32,811 nt of DNA from Lysobacteraceae bacterium PS02065. GTDB lineage: Bacteria > Pseudomonadota > Gammaproteobacteria > Xanthomonadales > Rhodanobacteraceae. Below, in pieces: positions 23,021 through 30,253 of the stretch (position 1 is the stretch's first letter; every line of letters starts with the position of its first letter). The notes under the pieces were generated by a model, which had not been told where the DNA came from, ran no database searches, and saw only the letters and a program-made list of their open reading frames with translations. The stretch covers positions 1 through 32,811 of the forward strand of contig JASCPI010000051.1 of the NCBI GenBank assembly GCA_029959555.1, given 5' to 3'. Position numbers and translations under genes: made by a program.

Positions 23021-25000
23021 ATGAGCAGTCCCGCCCTGACCGCGTCCCACGCCAACCGCGTCATCAGCCTCGTCCAGGACAAGGCCCGCGGACGCCAGGT
23101 CGCCGCCCACGTCACCAGTTCGTGGTCGCGCTGCCTCAACGAATACGGCATCGAACCGCACCGCATGCGGGACACCGCCGTCCTCGAAGCGGCACAGCTG
23201 CGCGAACGCCAGCAGGGCTTCGGCGAGCTGCTCGGCGTCGCCAAGGCCGAGATGGAGAGCCTGTTCGACCAGATCTCGGGCTCGGGCTACGCGGTCATCC
23301 TGACCGACGCCGACGCGGCGATCCTGCACACGATCACCGATCCGACCCTCAAGCGCGAGTTCCGCCACGCCGGCCTCTGGCACGGCGCGCTGTGGGACGA
23401 GCGCCATGAAGGCACCAACGGCATGGGCACGTGCATCGCCGAGAAGCGTGCGGTGACCGTGCACCGCGACGAGCACTTCATGGGCTACAACATCGGCCTG
23501 TGCTGCGCCGGCGCGCCGATCCTCGATGCGCACGGCGAGATTCTCGCCGTGCTCGACACGTCCTCGGCGCATTGCGGCGACGCGCGTTCGATCCACCGCC
23601 ACACGATGGCGCTCGTGAACATGTCGGCACGCCTGATCTCGCGCTGCCACTTCCTGCGCGAGTTCCCCGACGCGCACGTGCTGCGCTTCCACAGCCGCCC
23701 CGAATTCGTCGGCCTGCTGCACGAGGGCCTGCTCGCGATCGACGGCGACGGCCGCATCGTCGCCGCCAACGATGCGGCGATCGAGCAGCTCGGCCATGGT
23801 GGTCGCCAGACCCTTGTCGGCCAGTCGATCGAGACGGCCTTCCAGTTCACGTTCGCGGCACTCGAAGCGCGTTCGCACAACGATTCGGCGACGATATGGC
23901 CGATCCGCGATGTCGTACGCGGCCGTCGCTTCTTCGCCAAGGTGCGCGTCCCCGCGAATGCGATGCGCGCGCCGGCCTCGCCGCTGGTCGTCAACCCGAT
24001 GCATCCGGCGATGTCGAATCCGCGCATCGAGGTGTCGGATCGCCACGTCGGCACCGATTCGCGCATGAAGCACAACTTCGCCTGCGCGCACCAGCTGTTC
24101 AGCAGGCGCGTGCCGATCCTGCTGCAGGGCGCGACCGGCACCGGCAAGGAAGCGTTCGCGAAGGCGCTGCATCGCGCCTCGGCGTGGTCGGACAAGCCCT
24201 TCGTCGCGGTCAACTGCGGTGCGATCCCCGAGCCGCTGATCGAGAGCGAGCTGTTCGGCTACACGCGTGGCGCGTTCACCGACGCCAACCGCGAAGGCCG
24301 CCCGGGAAAGATCCTGCAGTCGAGCGGCGGCACGCTGTTCCTCGACGAAATCGGCGACATGCCGCTGAGCCTGCAGACGCGCCTGCTGCGCGTGCTCGAG
24401 GAGCGCGAGATCGTGCCGCTCGGCTCCGATACGGCGCATCCGGTCGACCTGCACGTGATCAGCGCGAGCCACCACGACATTCGCCAGATGAGCCAGTCCA
24501 ACGAGTTCCGCATGGACCTCTACTACCGGCTCAACGGCACCACGCTGTACCTGCCCGCGCTGCGCGACCGCGAGGACAAGGCCGAGCTCATCCACGTGAT
24601 CCTGCGCGAGGAGTCGCCCGAGGACGAGATCGTGCAGATCCGTCCCGATGCGTTGCGCGCGATGCTCGAGTACCGCTGGCCCGGCAACATCCGCGAGCTG
24701 CGCAACGTGCTGCGCACGGCCGCGGCGCTGTGCACCGAGAACACGATCCGCCCCTCGAACCTGCCGCAGGAGCTGCTCGACGAGACGCAGAAGGCGTCGG
24801 CGCCGCCCGAGATCGCGGTCGCCGAACCCGTCGAAGCACTCGGTGCGCGCGCACCGCTCGACAGCGCCGAGCGCGCCGCGCTCGTGCGCGAGCTCGAACG
24901 CATGCGCTGGAACATCACACACACCGCCGAGGCGCTCGGCATCAGCCGCAACACGCTGTACCGCAAGATCCGCAAGCACGACATCCCGCTCGCCGACTGA
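23021..25000 (+). CDS. AcoR-like sigma-54-dependent transcriptional activator (GAF, AAA+, Fis HTH)
   Basis: 659 residues from the ATG at 23021, which has ggag 8 bases upstream; a GTG at 22979 would add 14 residues. The N-terminal sensor has the AcoR-type GAF pattern: SSWSRCLNEYGI at residues 33-44, HEGTNGMGTCIAEKRAVTV at 129-147 and GAPILDAHGEILAVLDTSS at 164-182. A PAS-like stretch follows (about 225-310). The AAA+ domain has Walker A GATGTGKE (370-377), GAFTDA (417-422) where the consensus is GAFTGA, Walker B GGTLFLDEIGD, the arginine-finger region FRMDLYYRL and YRWPGNIREL. A Fis-type HTH ends the protein (HTAEALGISRNTLYRKIRK). It should bind upstream sites and drive sigma-54 promoters, and a target with such sites lies immediately downstream. 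Confidence 0.93.
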   Translation: MSSPALTASHANRVISLVQDKARGRQVAAHVTSSWSRCLNEYGIEPHRMRDTAVLEAAQLRERQQGFGELLGVAKAEMESLFDQISGSGYAVILTDADAAILHTITDPTLKREFRHAGLWHGALWDERHEGTNGMGTCIAEKRAVTVHRDEHFMGYNIGLCCAGAPILDAHGEILAVLDTSSAHCGDARSIHRHTMALVNMSARLISRCHFLREFPDAHVLRFHSRPEFVGLLHEGLLAIDGDGRIVAANDAAIEQLGHGGRQTLVGQSIETAFQFTFAALEARSHNDSATIWPIRDVVRGRRFFAKVRVPANAMRAPASPLVVNPMHPAMSNPRIEVSDRHVGTDSRMKHNFACAHQLFSRRVPILLQGATGTGKEAFAKALHRASAWSDKPFVAVNCGAIPEPLIESELFGYTRGAFTDANREGRPGKILQSSGGTLFLDEIGDMPLSLQTRLLRVLEEREIVPLGSDTAHPVDLHVISASHHDIRQMSQSNEFRMDLYYRLNGTTLYLPALRDREDKAELIHVILREESPEDEIVQIRPDALRAMLEYRWPGNIRELRNVLRTAAALCTENTIRPSNLPQELLDETQKASAPPEIAVAEPVEALGARAPLDSAERAALVRELERMRWNITHTAEALGISRNTLYRKIRKHDIPLAD

Positions 25001-25002
25001 GG

Positions 25003-25078
25003 CGTCGCAGGCGCGACAGCTGTCGCAGCCTGCGACACGCGCCGCAGCGGCGCGACACGTCGATGCCAGCCTGCGACA
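25003..25078. promoter_or_regulatory. Cluster of four helically phased GCGACA sites, putative UAS for the AcoR-like activator
   Basis: GCGACA occurs at 25013-25018, 25032-25037, 25052-25057 and 25073-25078, spaced 19, 20 and 21 bp (about two helical turns each). The second is the right half of a perfect 17-bp palindrome, 25021-25037 (TGTCGCAG-C-CTGCGACA); the first has a near-complete left half (CGTCGC). The others have degenerate left halves. The array is 120-195 bp upstream of the sigma-54 promoter, a normal distance for enhancer-type activation with DNA looping. Confidence 0.65.
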
Positions 25079-25196
25079 TCGCCGACACCCGCAGGGTGTG
25101 CCGCGAGGGTCGCCCGCGTTACACAATTGCGCCATGTGTGGCGCGTTCCGCGGTGCCGCGCACCGCCGTGCGCCTGCGCGGCATCGCGTGCCGCCG

Positions 25197-25212
25197 TGGC
25201 ATGCGCCTTGCT
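25197..25212 (+). promoter_or_regulatory. Sigma-54 (-24/-12) promoter of the TonB-dependent receptor gene
   Basis: TGGCATG-CGCC-TTGCT matches the consensus TGGCACG-N4-TTGCW at every position except C to T in the -24 box. Transcription would start near 25223, 17 bases before the ATG at 25240. The match excludes the in-frame ATG at 25201 as the receptor start because it lies within the promoter. Confidence 0.75.
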
Positions 25213-25239
25213 CCGTTTCCCTCCGTGTTTTCCAGAGTG

Positions 25240-27399
25240 ATGTCCCGCATGACCCCTATCCAGACGACGAACGCCGCGCGTGGCGCGCTGGCTCTCCGCC
25301 GCCTCGCCGCCGCGTGCATCGCGGCGCTTTCCGCGCCCACCGTCGCGTTCGCCGACGAGCCCACCGACGACGGTCGCCTGCCTGCCGTCGTCGTCACCGC
25401 GACGCGCAGCGAGCAGGAAGCGTTCGACGTCGCCGCATCGATCGATGCGGTCGCGCTCGACAGCGCCGACCACGACGGCCTCGGCGTCAACGTGTCGGAG
25501 GTACTCGGCCTCGTGCCCGGCGTGCTCGCGCGCAACCGCCAGAACTACGCGCAGGACGAGCAGATCTCGATCCGCGGCTTCGGCGCACGCTCGACGTTCG
25601 GCGTACGCGGCGTGCGCCTCTACACCGACGGCATCCCGGCCTCGATGCCGGACGGTTCCGGCCAGGTCTCGCACTTCAATCTCGATTCGGCCGAGCGCAT
25701 CGAAGTGCTGCGCGGGCCGTTCTCGGCGCTGTACGGCAATTCGTCGGGCGGCGTGATCCAGATCTTCACGGCCGACGGCGAGGGTCCGCCCGAGCTGCGT
25801 GCCGGCATCGTCGGCGGCCGCTACGGACAGGGGCGTGCGAGCGTCAACCTGCGCGGTGGCAACGAGCGCATCGGCTACAACGTCGACCTCAGCCATTTCG
25901 AGACCGACGGCTGGCGCGACCACAGCGCCGCCGAGCGCGATTCGTTCAACGCCAAGCTCACGGTCGACACCGGTCCGGGCCGGCTCACGCTGATCGGCAA
26001 CGCGGTGTCGATCCCCGACGCGCAGGACCCGCTCGGCCTCACGCTCGCGCAGTTCCGCGACAACCCGCGCCAGGTCGCCTCGGTGGCCGAGCAGTTCAAC
26101 ACCCGCAAGAGCGTCGACCAGTCGCAGGCCGGCGCGATCTGGGAGCAGGCCGTCGGTGCGGGCAGCGTGCGCGTGCTCGCCTACGCGGGGCGTCGCGAGG
26201 TCGAGCAGTTCCTCGCGATCCCGGCCGGGCCGCAGAACAGCCCGCTGCATTCGGGCGGCGTGATCGATCTGGACAGCGACTACCACGGCGCCGACGCGCG
26301 CTGGAACCTCACGCAGGGCGCATTCGAGTTCACGCTCGGCGCGAATTTCGAGAACCAGGAGCAGGACCGCCTCGGCTTCCTCAACTTCATCGGCAGCGAC
26401 GTCGGCATCCGTGGCGCGCTGCGCCGCGACGAGGACAACCGCGCGTTCAACTTCGACCAGTACGCACAGGCGAGCTGGCACTTCGCCGACGCGTGGTCGC
26501 TGATGGCCGGCGTGCGCCACAGCGAGATCAAGTTCCGCTCGACCGACCACTACATCACCGCGGGCAATCCCGACGACAGCGGCACGCGCAAGTACACCGC
26601 GACGACGCCCGTGGTCGGCCTGCTGTACTCGGTGACGCCGTCGGCGAACCTCTACGCGACCTGGGGCAAGGGCTTCGAGACGCCGACGTTCGCCGAGCTC
26701 GCCTACCGCAACGACGGCGGATCGGGCCTCAACTTCGAGCTCGAGCCGGCCGAAACACGCAACGCCGAACTCGGTGCGAAGCTGCGCTTCGGCGCGCGTA
26801 CCGAAGCCACGGTCGCGGTGTTCCGCGCCGACACCGACGACGAGATCGCGATCGCGACGAACTCGGGCGGCCGCACGACGTTCCAGAACGTCGGCAGCGC
26901 GCGCCGCGAAGGCGTCGAGGCCTCGCTCGCGACGCGCCTCGGCGATGCCTGGACCGTGCAGCTCGCCGCGACCTGGCTCGATGCGACGTTCCGCTCGCCG
27001 TTCCTTACCTGCACGGGCACGCCGTGCACGACGCCGGCGACGCCGGTCGAGGCCGGCACGCGCATTCCGGGCGTGCCGCGGCGCAGCCTGCGGGCGGCGC
27101 TGACCTGGGGCGGCGAGTACGGCTGGCGTGTCGGCACCCAGGTCGAGGCGATGGGCGAGGTGCCGGTCAACGACATCGGCTCCGAATCGGCGCCGTCCTA
27201 CACGGTGGCCGGCCTCGACGTCGGCTACGGCTTCCGACTCGAGTCGGGCAAGCTGCGCACGTTCGCGTCGGTCGACAACGTCTTCGACAAGCGCTACGTC
27301 GGCTCGGTCATCGTCAACGACGGCAACGGCCGCTATTACGAACCGGGCATGGGTCGCAGCGTGATGCTCGGCGTGCAATGGCTGTGGGGCGCGCGCTGA
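25240..27399 (+). CDS. pqqU: TonB-dependent outer-membrane receptor, PqqU/YncD type
   Basis: 719 residues from the ATG at 25240 (a second ATG at 25249 is also possible). A signal peptide ends near AFA-DEP and a TonB-box-like stretch VVVTATR follows. The plug domain reads NRQNYAQDEQISIRGFGARS, VRGVRLYTDGIPASMPDGSG and IEVLRGPFSALYGNSSGGV, almost as in E. coli YncD. The barrel also follows YncD: DGWRDHSAAE, AEQFNTRKSVDQSQAG, LRRDEDNR, DHYITAGNPDDSGTRKY, GKGFETPTFAELAYRNDG, ADTDDEIAIATNSGGRTT and the end YVGSVIVN-(D)GNGRYYEPG. YncD (PqqU) imports the redox cofactor PQQ, so this receptor probably does too. It is preceded by the AcoR-like activator gene, the GCGACA array and a sigma-54 promoter. 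Confidence 0.88.
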   Translation: MSRMTPIQTTNAARGALALRRLAAACIAALSAPTVAFADEPTDDGRLPAVVVTATRSEQEAFDVAASIDAVALDSADHDGLGVNVSEVLGLVPGVLARNRQNYAQDEQISIRGFGARSTFGVRGVRLYTDGIPASMPDGSGQVSHFNLDSAERIEVLRGPFSALYGNSSGGVIQIFTADGEGPPELRAGIVGGRYGQGRASVNLRGGNERIGYNVDLSHFETDGWRDHSAAERDSFNAKLTVDTGPGRLTLIGNAVSIPDAQDPLGLTLAQFRDNPRQVASVAEQFNTRKSVDQSQAGAIWEQAVGAGSVRVLAYAGRREVEQFLAIPAGPQNSPLHSGGVIDLDSDYHGADARWNLTQGAFEFTLGANFENQEQDRLGFLNFIGSDVGIRGALRRDEDNRAFNFDQYAQASWHFADAWSLMAGVRHSEIKFRSTDHYITAGNPDDSGTRKYTATTPVVGLLYSVTPSANLYATWGKGFETPTFAELAYRNDGGSGLNFELEPAETRNAELGAKLRFGARTEATVAVFRADTDDEIAIATNSGGRTTFQNVGSARREGVEASLATRLGDAWTVQLAATWLDATFRSPFLTCTGTPCTTPATPVEAGTRIPGVPRRSLRAALTWGGEYGWRVGTQVEAMGEVPVNDIGSESAPSYTVAGLDVGYGFRLESGKLRTFASVDNVFDKRYVGSVIVNDGNGRYYEPGMGRSVMLGVQWLWGAR

Positions 27400-27498
27400 C
27401 GCCACCCATGACATAGCGTGCCTTCGGGACGGATCTCCGGCCATCGCCTGCGAACGCCGGCGGGGCTATGCTGACCAGCCCGGCCGACCGCTGCCCCG

Positions 27499-27888
27499 AT
27501 GATGCCTGCCGACGACAGCAACGCCCCGTGCCCGTGCGGCCGTGCCGCTGCTTACGCGGCCTGCTGCGCGCGCTGGCATGCGGGCGCGCCGGCACCCGAC
27601 GCCGAAGCCCTCATGCGTTCGCGTTACACGGCGTTCGTGCTCGGCCTCGTCGACTACCTCTTCGCGACCTGGCATCCCGACCGCCGGCCGGCGACCCTCT
27701 CGCTGGATGCCGGCACCACCTGGCTCGGTCTCGACGTGCGCCGCCATGTCGCCGACGGCGACCGCGCCGAAGTCGAATTCGTCGCGCGCTTCCGCCGTGG
27801 TGGCGGCCGCGCGGTGCGCCAGCACGAGACCAGCCGGTTCGTGTGCGAGGACAGCCGCTGGTTCTACGTCGACGGCGTCGTCGCCTGA
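27499..27888 (+). CDS. ychJ: YchJ-family protein (UPF0225) with SEC-C-like zinc motif
   Basis: 129 residues. The N-terminus carries the zinc-binding CPCGRAAAYAACC pattern, followed by ALMRSRYTAFVLGLVDYLFATWHP, which is diagnostic of YchJ. An NTF2-like fold follows, with a VEFVARFRRGG strand pair and the ending DSRWFYVDG. E. coli YchJ has a second C-terminal SEC-C motif; this protein ends without one, so only the N-terminal Cys cluster is present. The biochemical role of the family is not established. An ATG pair at 27499/27502 offers two nearly equivalent starts. The gap before it (27400-27498) contains no other gene. Confidence 0.9.
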   Translation: MMPADDSNAPCPCGRAAAYAACCARWHAGAPAPDAEALMRSRYTAFVLGLVDYLFATWHPDRRPATLSLDAGTTWLGLDVRRHVADGDRAEVEFVARFRRGGGRAVRQHETSRFVCEDSRWFYVDGVVA

Positions 27889-28167
27889 ACGTGGCAGGGG
27901 GCGGCGGATTCCCGTCGCGTCCGGATACATGTATACATTCCGCCATCGCGATCGCGTAACGTACCTGAACGTACGTTGTTTCGTGATTGTCGTCGCAGTC
28001 CCCGCACGCGGTGCTGGAAACCGCCATGCAGTGGCTTGTCTATTGCTTCCTTCGAGGAAGTGTCGTGACACCGGTTACCGCTGGCAGGACGCAGGGCGGA
28101 ACCACGTACAGCAAGGGGGAAGCCGACGTGGACGGGGCGGGAGACTGTCGCCGTCCCCCGGTCGCCT

Positions 28168-28203
28168 GTGACGCGGCGGGCAGTGAAGCGCCCACCGCGT
28201 CAC
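28168..28203 (+). other. Long hairpin in the leader of the GTPase module
   Basis: GTGACGCGG (28168-28176) pairs with CCGCGTCAC (28195-28203), and GGGC (28178-28181) with GCCC (28190-28193). Only a single C/A mismatch separates the two stems, and the loop is AGTGAAGC. A very stable 13-pair structure without a following U-tract, so not a standard intrinsic terminator. Confidence 0.6.
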
Positions 28204-28240
28204 ACGCGACGCGTCACAGAACGACAAAATTCGAAACACC

Positions 28241-28278
28241 GTGACGGCGCGCCGGCGGCAACGCCGGAGAACCGTCAC
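28241..28278 (+). promoter_or_regulatory. GCAA-tetraloop hairpin directly upstream of a ribosome binding site
   Basis: GTGACGG (28241-28247) pairs with CCGTCAC (28272-28278). A symmetric internal loop (CGCG / AGAA) and then CCGGCG (28252-28257) pairing with CGCCGG (28262-28267) lead to a GCAA loop, a GNRA tetraloop. The stem ends one base before AAGGAG, the Shine-Dalgarno of the gene at 28293. Coaxial placement next to the ribosome binding site suggests control of translation or mRNA stability. Confidence 0.55.
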
Positions 28279-28292
28279 CAAGGAGTCCCCGC

Positions 28293-29234
28293 ATGGCCAC
28301 CTACAAGATCTGCGACATCGGATTCGCGCCGGACGCGTCCCACGCGCTGCACTCGATGTTCAAGATCATGGAAGGCCGCGCACAGGCCTCCTGGGTCCCC
28401 GCTACCCTCGACGCGGCCGACGTGCTGCTCGCCAACGTCACCGCCGATCCGCTCGCGCTGAGTGCCTGGTCGCGTTCGGGCAAGCCCGTCATCTTCGTCA
28501 TCGACGAGCGTGGAAGCTTCCCGCCGGCGCCGTTCGTGCTGCGCCACCCCGTGCGCGTCATGCAGCTGCTGTCGATGCTCGACAACGTGACCGAGCACCT
28601 GCGCGAGCCGCGCCGCCAGGCCACCGTCGCCCCGGAAGGCACCTGCGCATGGCGGGTCGCCGAATCGCTGCGAGCGGTCGCGATGCATACCGTCGAGCGT
28701 GGCTGGAACGTCGCCGAGGACGCCGAAGGTGCCCATGTCTGGGTCGGTGGCGGCCACGCGCACGCACTGCCGGCGACGCTCGCCGCGTTGCGTGAAGGGC
28801 GCCTCGCGCTCGGCACCTTCCAGCCGACCACCGACTGGCCCGCCGCCGGGGCCGAGCGTCTGCCCGTGCGCGACCTCGCCTGGTACGTCGGACTTGCCGG
28901 CGACGAAAGCCTCGCCCCCTGGCTCGACGCGGGCGCCGCGTTCCGCCTGCGCCGGTGGCCCGACTTCGGCCGCCTCGGCGCACGTGTCGAACTGCTCGAA
29001 CTCGCCGCACACGCCGCGGCGCGCCCGTGCACGCCGGCGCTGCTCGCGTCGGGCTCCGGCCAACCGCTCGCGACCGTCAACCGCTTCCTCGCGGCAGCGT
29101 CGATGGCCGGCCTGCTCGTCGCCGTGCCTCGCGTCGAAGCCGTGCCGGTGGCCAGCACTGCGGCCGCACCGCCCGCGCGCGGCTGGCGCCGTTTCGTCGG
29201 CGACCTGCGCAAGCACCTCGGGCTCGTCGCATGA
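28293..29234 (+). CDS. Uncharacterised protein with receiver-like N-terminus and winged-helix-like C-terminus, linked to a GTPase/roadblock module
   Basis: 313 residues with a strong AAGGAG ribosome binding site 7-12 bases upstream. No named family is recognised. Residues 1-108 look like a degenerate receiver or Rossmann domain: a strand at AADVLLANV (41-49), GKPVIFVID (63-71) where the conserved Lys region would be, and FVLRHPVRVMQLLSMLD (81-97). The phosphoacceptor Asp and the acidic pocket are not evident. The middle contains AWYVGLA and FRLRRWPDFGRLG (217-229). Residues 230-280 are helical with LLASGSGQPLATVNRFLAAASMAGLLVAV, a winged-helix-like pattern, and the last 20 are basic. The stop overlaps the GTPase start (ATGA), so it is probably an adaptor or effector of that GTPase. 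Confidence 0.75.
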   Translation: MATYKICDIGFAPDASHALHSMFKIMEGRAQASWVPATLDAADVLLANVTADPLALSAWSRSGKPVIFVIDERGSFPPAPFVLRHPVRVMQLLSMLDNVTEHLREPRRQATVAPEGTCAWRVAESLRAVAMHTVERGWNVAEDAEGAHVWVGGGHAHALPATLAALREGRLALGTFQPTTDWPAAGAERLPVRDLAWYVGLAGDESLAPWLDAGAAFRLRRWPDFGRLGARVELLELAAHAAARPCTPALLASGSGQPLATVNRFLAAASMAGLLVAVPRVEAVPVASTAAAPPARGWRRFVGDLRKHLGLVA

Positions 29235-29791
29235 ACGACGTCGCCGAGGGTGAATTCAAGATCGTCTTCACGGGCCCGATGGGCGCCGGCAAGACCACCG
29301 CGATCGCGGCGATCAGCGAGATCGATCCGGTCCGCACGGAGGTCGCCAACAACGACCGCATGAGCCACGAGAAGGCCTCGACGACGGTCGGCTTCGACTA
29401 CGGCCGCATCACGCTGCCGGGCGGCGGCGTGGTGCGTCTCTACGGCACGCCGGGCCAGCCGCGCTTCCGTTTCATGTGGTCGATCGTCGGTCGCGGCGCG
29501 GCCGGCGCGATCGTGCTGCTCGACGCGACCCAGCCCGGCGCGCTCGTGCAGATGGACCTGTTCGTCGACGCGTTCCGGCCGCTCGTGCCCGAAGGCGCGC
29601 TCGTCGTCGGCGTCGGCCGCACGACCGAGGACGGCGCCCTCAACAGCGACACGTTCGCCTCGCGCCTCGAGGCGCGAGGCATCCTCGCGCCGGTACTGTC
29701 CGTGGACGTGCGCCGCAAGGCCGACGTCATGCTGCTCGTGCAGACGCTCGCGTGCATCCTCGAGACCCAGAACGGGAACGCCTACGCATGA
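29231..29791 (+). CDS. MglA-like small GTPase with degenerate G motifs
   Basis: 186 residues, Ras-like bacterial GTPase. The P-loop GPMGAGKTT is at residues 15-23 and the switch I region STTVGFDYG at 50-58. G3 is LYGTPGQPRF (70-79), where the usual Asp is replaced and TPGQ is kept, as in MglA and related proteins. FMWSIVGRGAAGAIVLLDAT follows. The position of G4 (N/TKxD) reads VGVGRTTED (126-134), lacking the canonical Lys and Asp, and G5 reads SVDVRRK. Nucleotide binding via the P-loop is likely; guanine specificity is less certain. Coupled by ATGA overlaps to the upstream adaptor and the downstream roadblock gene. MglA-type GTPases with roadblock partners set cell polarity and motility. Confidence 0.85.
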   Translation: MNDVAEGEFKIVFTGPMGAGKTTAIAAISEIDPVRTEVANNDRMSHEKASTTVGFDYGRITLPGGGVVRLYGTPGQPRFRFMWSIVGRGAAGAIVLLDATQPGALVQMDLFVDAFRPLVPEGALVVGVGRTTEDGALNSDTFASRLEARGILAPVLSVDVRRKADVMLLVQTLACILETQNGNAYA

Positions 29792-30186
29792 ATGCCGCGA
29801 TGCGCCCGAGCCGTGTGCCCCGCGAGTTGGCGAGGAAATTGCTTGAAACCCTCGGCGACGTCGTCGGCGTCAAGACCGTGGTGCTGTTCACAGCGGACGG
29901 CTTCGAGGTCGCCTCGCACAGCGCGGAGGTCGGTGCACCGGCGCGCATCGCGGCGATCGGCAGCTCGCTGTCGGCGCTCGGTTCGGCGATCTCGGCCGAG
30001 GCCGGTCTCGCCGACTTCGACTGCACGACGATCCAGAGCGTCAACGGCACCATCGTGATCACGCGCGTGGAAGGACCGCACGCGATGTCGCTCGCCGTCG
30101 TGGCCGACGAGGCCGTGACGCTCGGGCAGTTGCTGTGGGCCGTGCGGCGCTGCTGTACCGCATTGGCGAAACTGATGAACGAATGA
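29788..30186 (+). CDS. Roadblock/LC7-domain protein (GTPase regulator)
   Basis: 132 residues, one roadblock/LC7 domain. The segment LLETLGDVVGVKTVVLFTADGFEVASHS starts the fold, followed by RIAAIGSSLSALGSAISAEAGLADFDCTTIQSVNGTIVITRV and the second strand-helix unit MSLAVVADEAVTLGQLLWAVRRCCTAL. In MglB-type systems roadblock dimers act as GTPase-activating proteins or scaffolds for the partner GTPase encoded next door. Its ATG overlaps the GTPase stop (ATGA at 29788-29791), so the two are made in step. Confidence 0.87.
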   Translation: MNAAMRPSRVPRELARKLLETLGDVVGVKTVVLFTADGFEVASHSAEVGAPARIAAIGSSLSALGSAISAEAGLADFDCTTIQSVNGTIVITRVEGPHAMSLAVVADEAVTLGQLLWAVRRCCTALAKLMNE

Positions 30187-30253
30187 CGATTGCACGCGGA
30201 CGAGACCACGCGCGCGACCGCCCCGAATCCGGTGTCTCGATCCAGGAATCCTC

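Larger units (their letters stand above)
27889..28292 (+). promoter_or_regulatory. 404-bp gene-free region with promoter-like palindromes and structured leader
   Basis: No convincing gene. From left to right it holds a 10-bp palindrome ATGTATACAT (27929-27938) containing a -10-like TATACA, then a 7-bp inverted repeat AACGTAC / GTACGTT (27958-27964 and 27971-27977). Next come a CTTCC hairpin (28046-28060), the 12-bp palindrome GTGTCGTGACAC (28060-28071) and two long hairpins described separately. If transcription begins near the first palindrome, the next gene has a leader of about 350 bases. No known riboswitch signature was recognised; the c-di-GMP GEMM core was looked for and not found. Confidence 0.5.

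Noticed and set aside
25085..25099. ACACCC-GCA-GGGTGT hairpin after the GCGACA array
   Set aside because: Six-bp stem in GC-rich DNA without position or sequence support; not separable from chance.
22865..25135. Long antisense open frame opposite the sigma-54 activator
   Set aside because: It mirrors the codon pattern of the activator gene and shows no motif.
23431..25239. Open frame running in-frame into the TonB receptor, which would give a protein of over 1300 residues
   Set aside because: The first 1800 bases overlap the AcoR-like gene in another frame and translate to Arg/Ala-rich sequence without family features. The receptor signal peptide and sigma-54 promoter fix the true start near 25240.
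24523..27444. Long antisense open frame opposite the TonB receptor
   Set aside because: High-GC antisense frames lack stops by codon bias; composition is Arg/Ala/Val repetitive, with no start context or domain.
27987..28244. 85-codon open frame within the 404-bp leader
   Set aside because: No Shine-Dalgarno sequence, no family resemblance, and it runs through the long hairpin at 28168-28203; more likely non-coding.
27889..28292. c-di-GMP (GEMM) riboswitch in the leader of the GTPase module
   Set aside because: Looked for the conserved GEMM core and tetraloop-receptor pattern; the required sequence blocks are not present.
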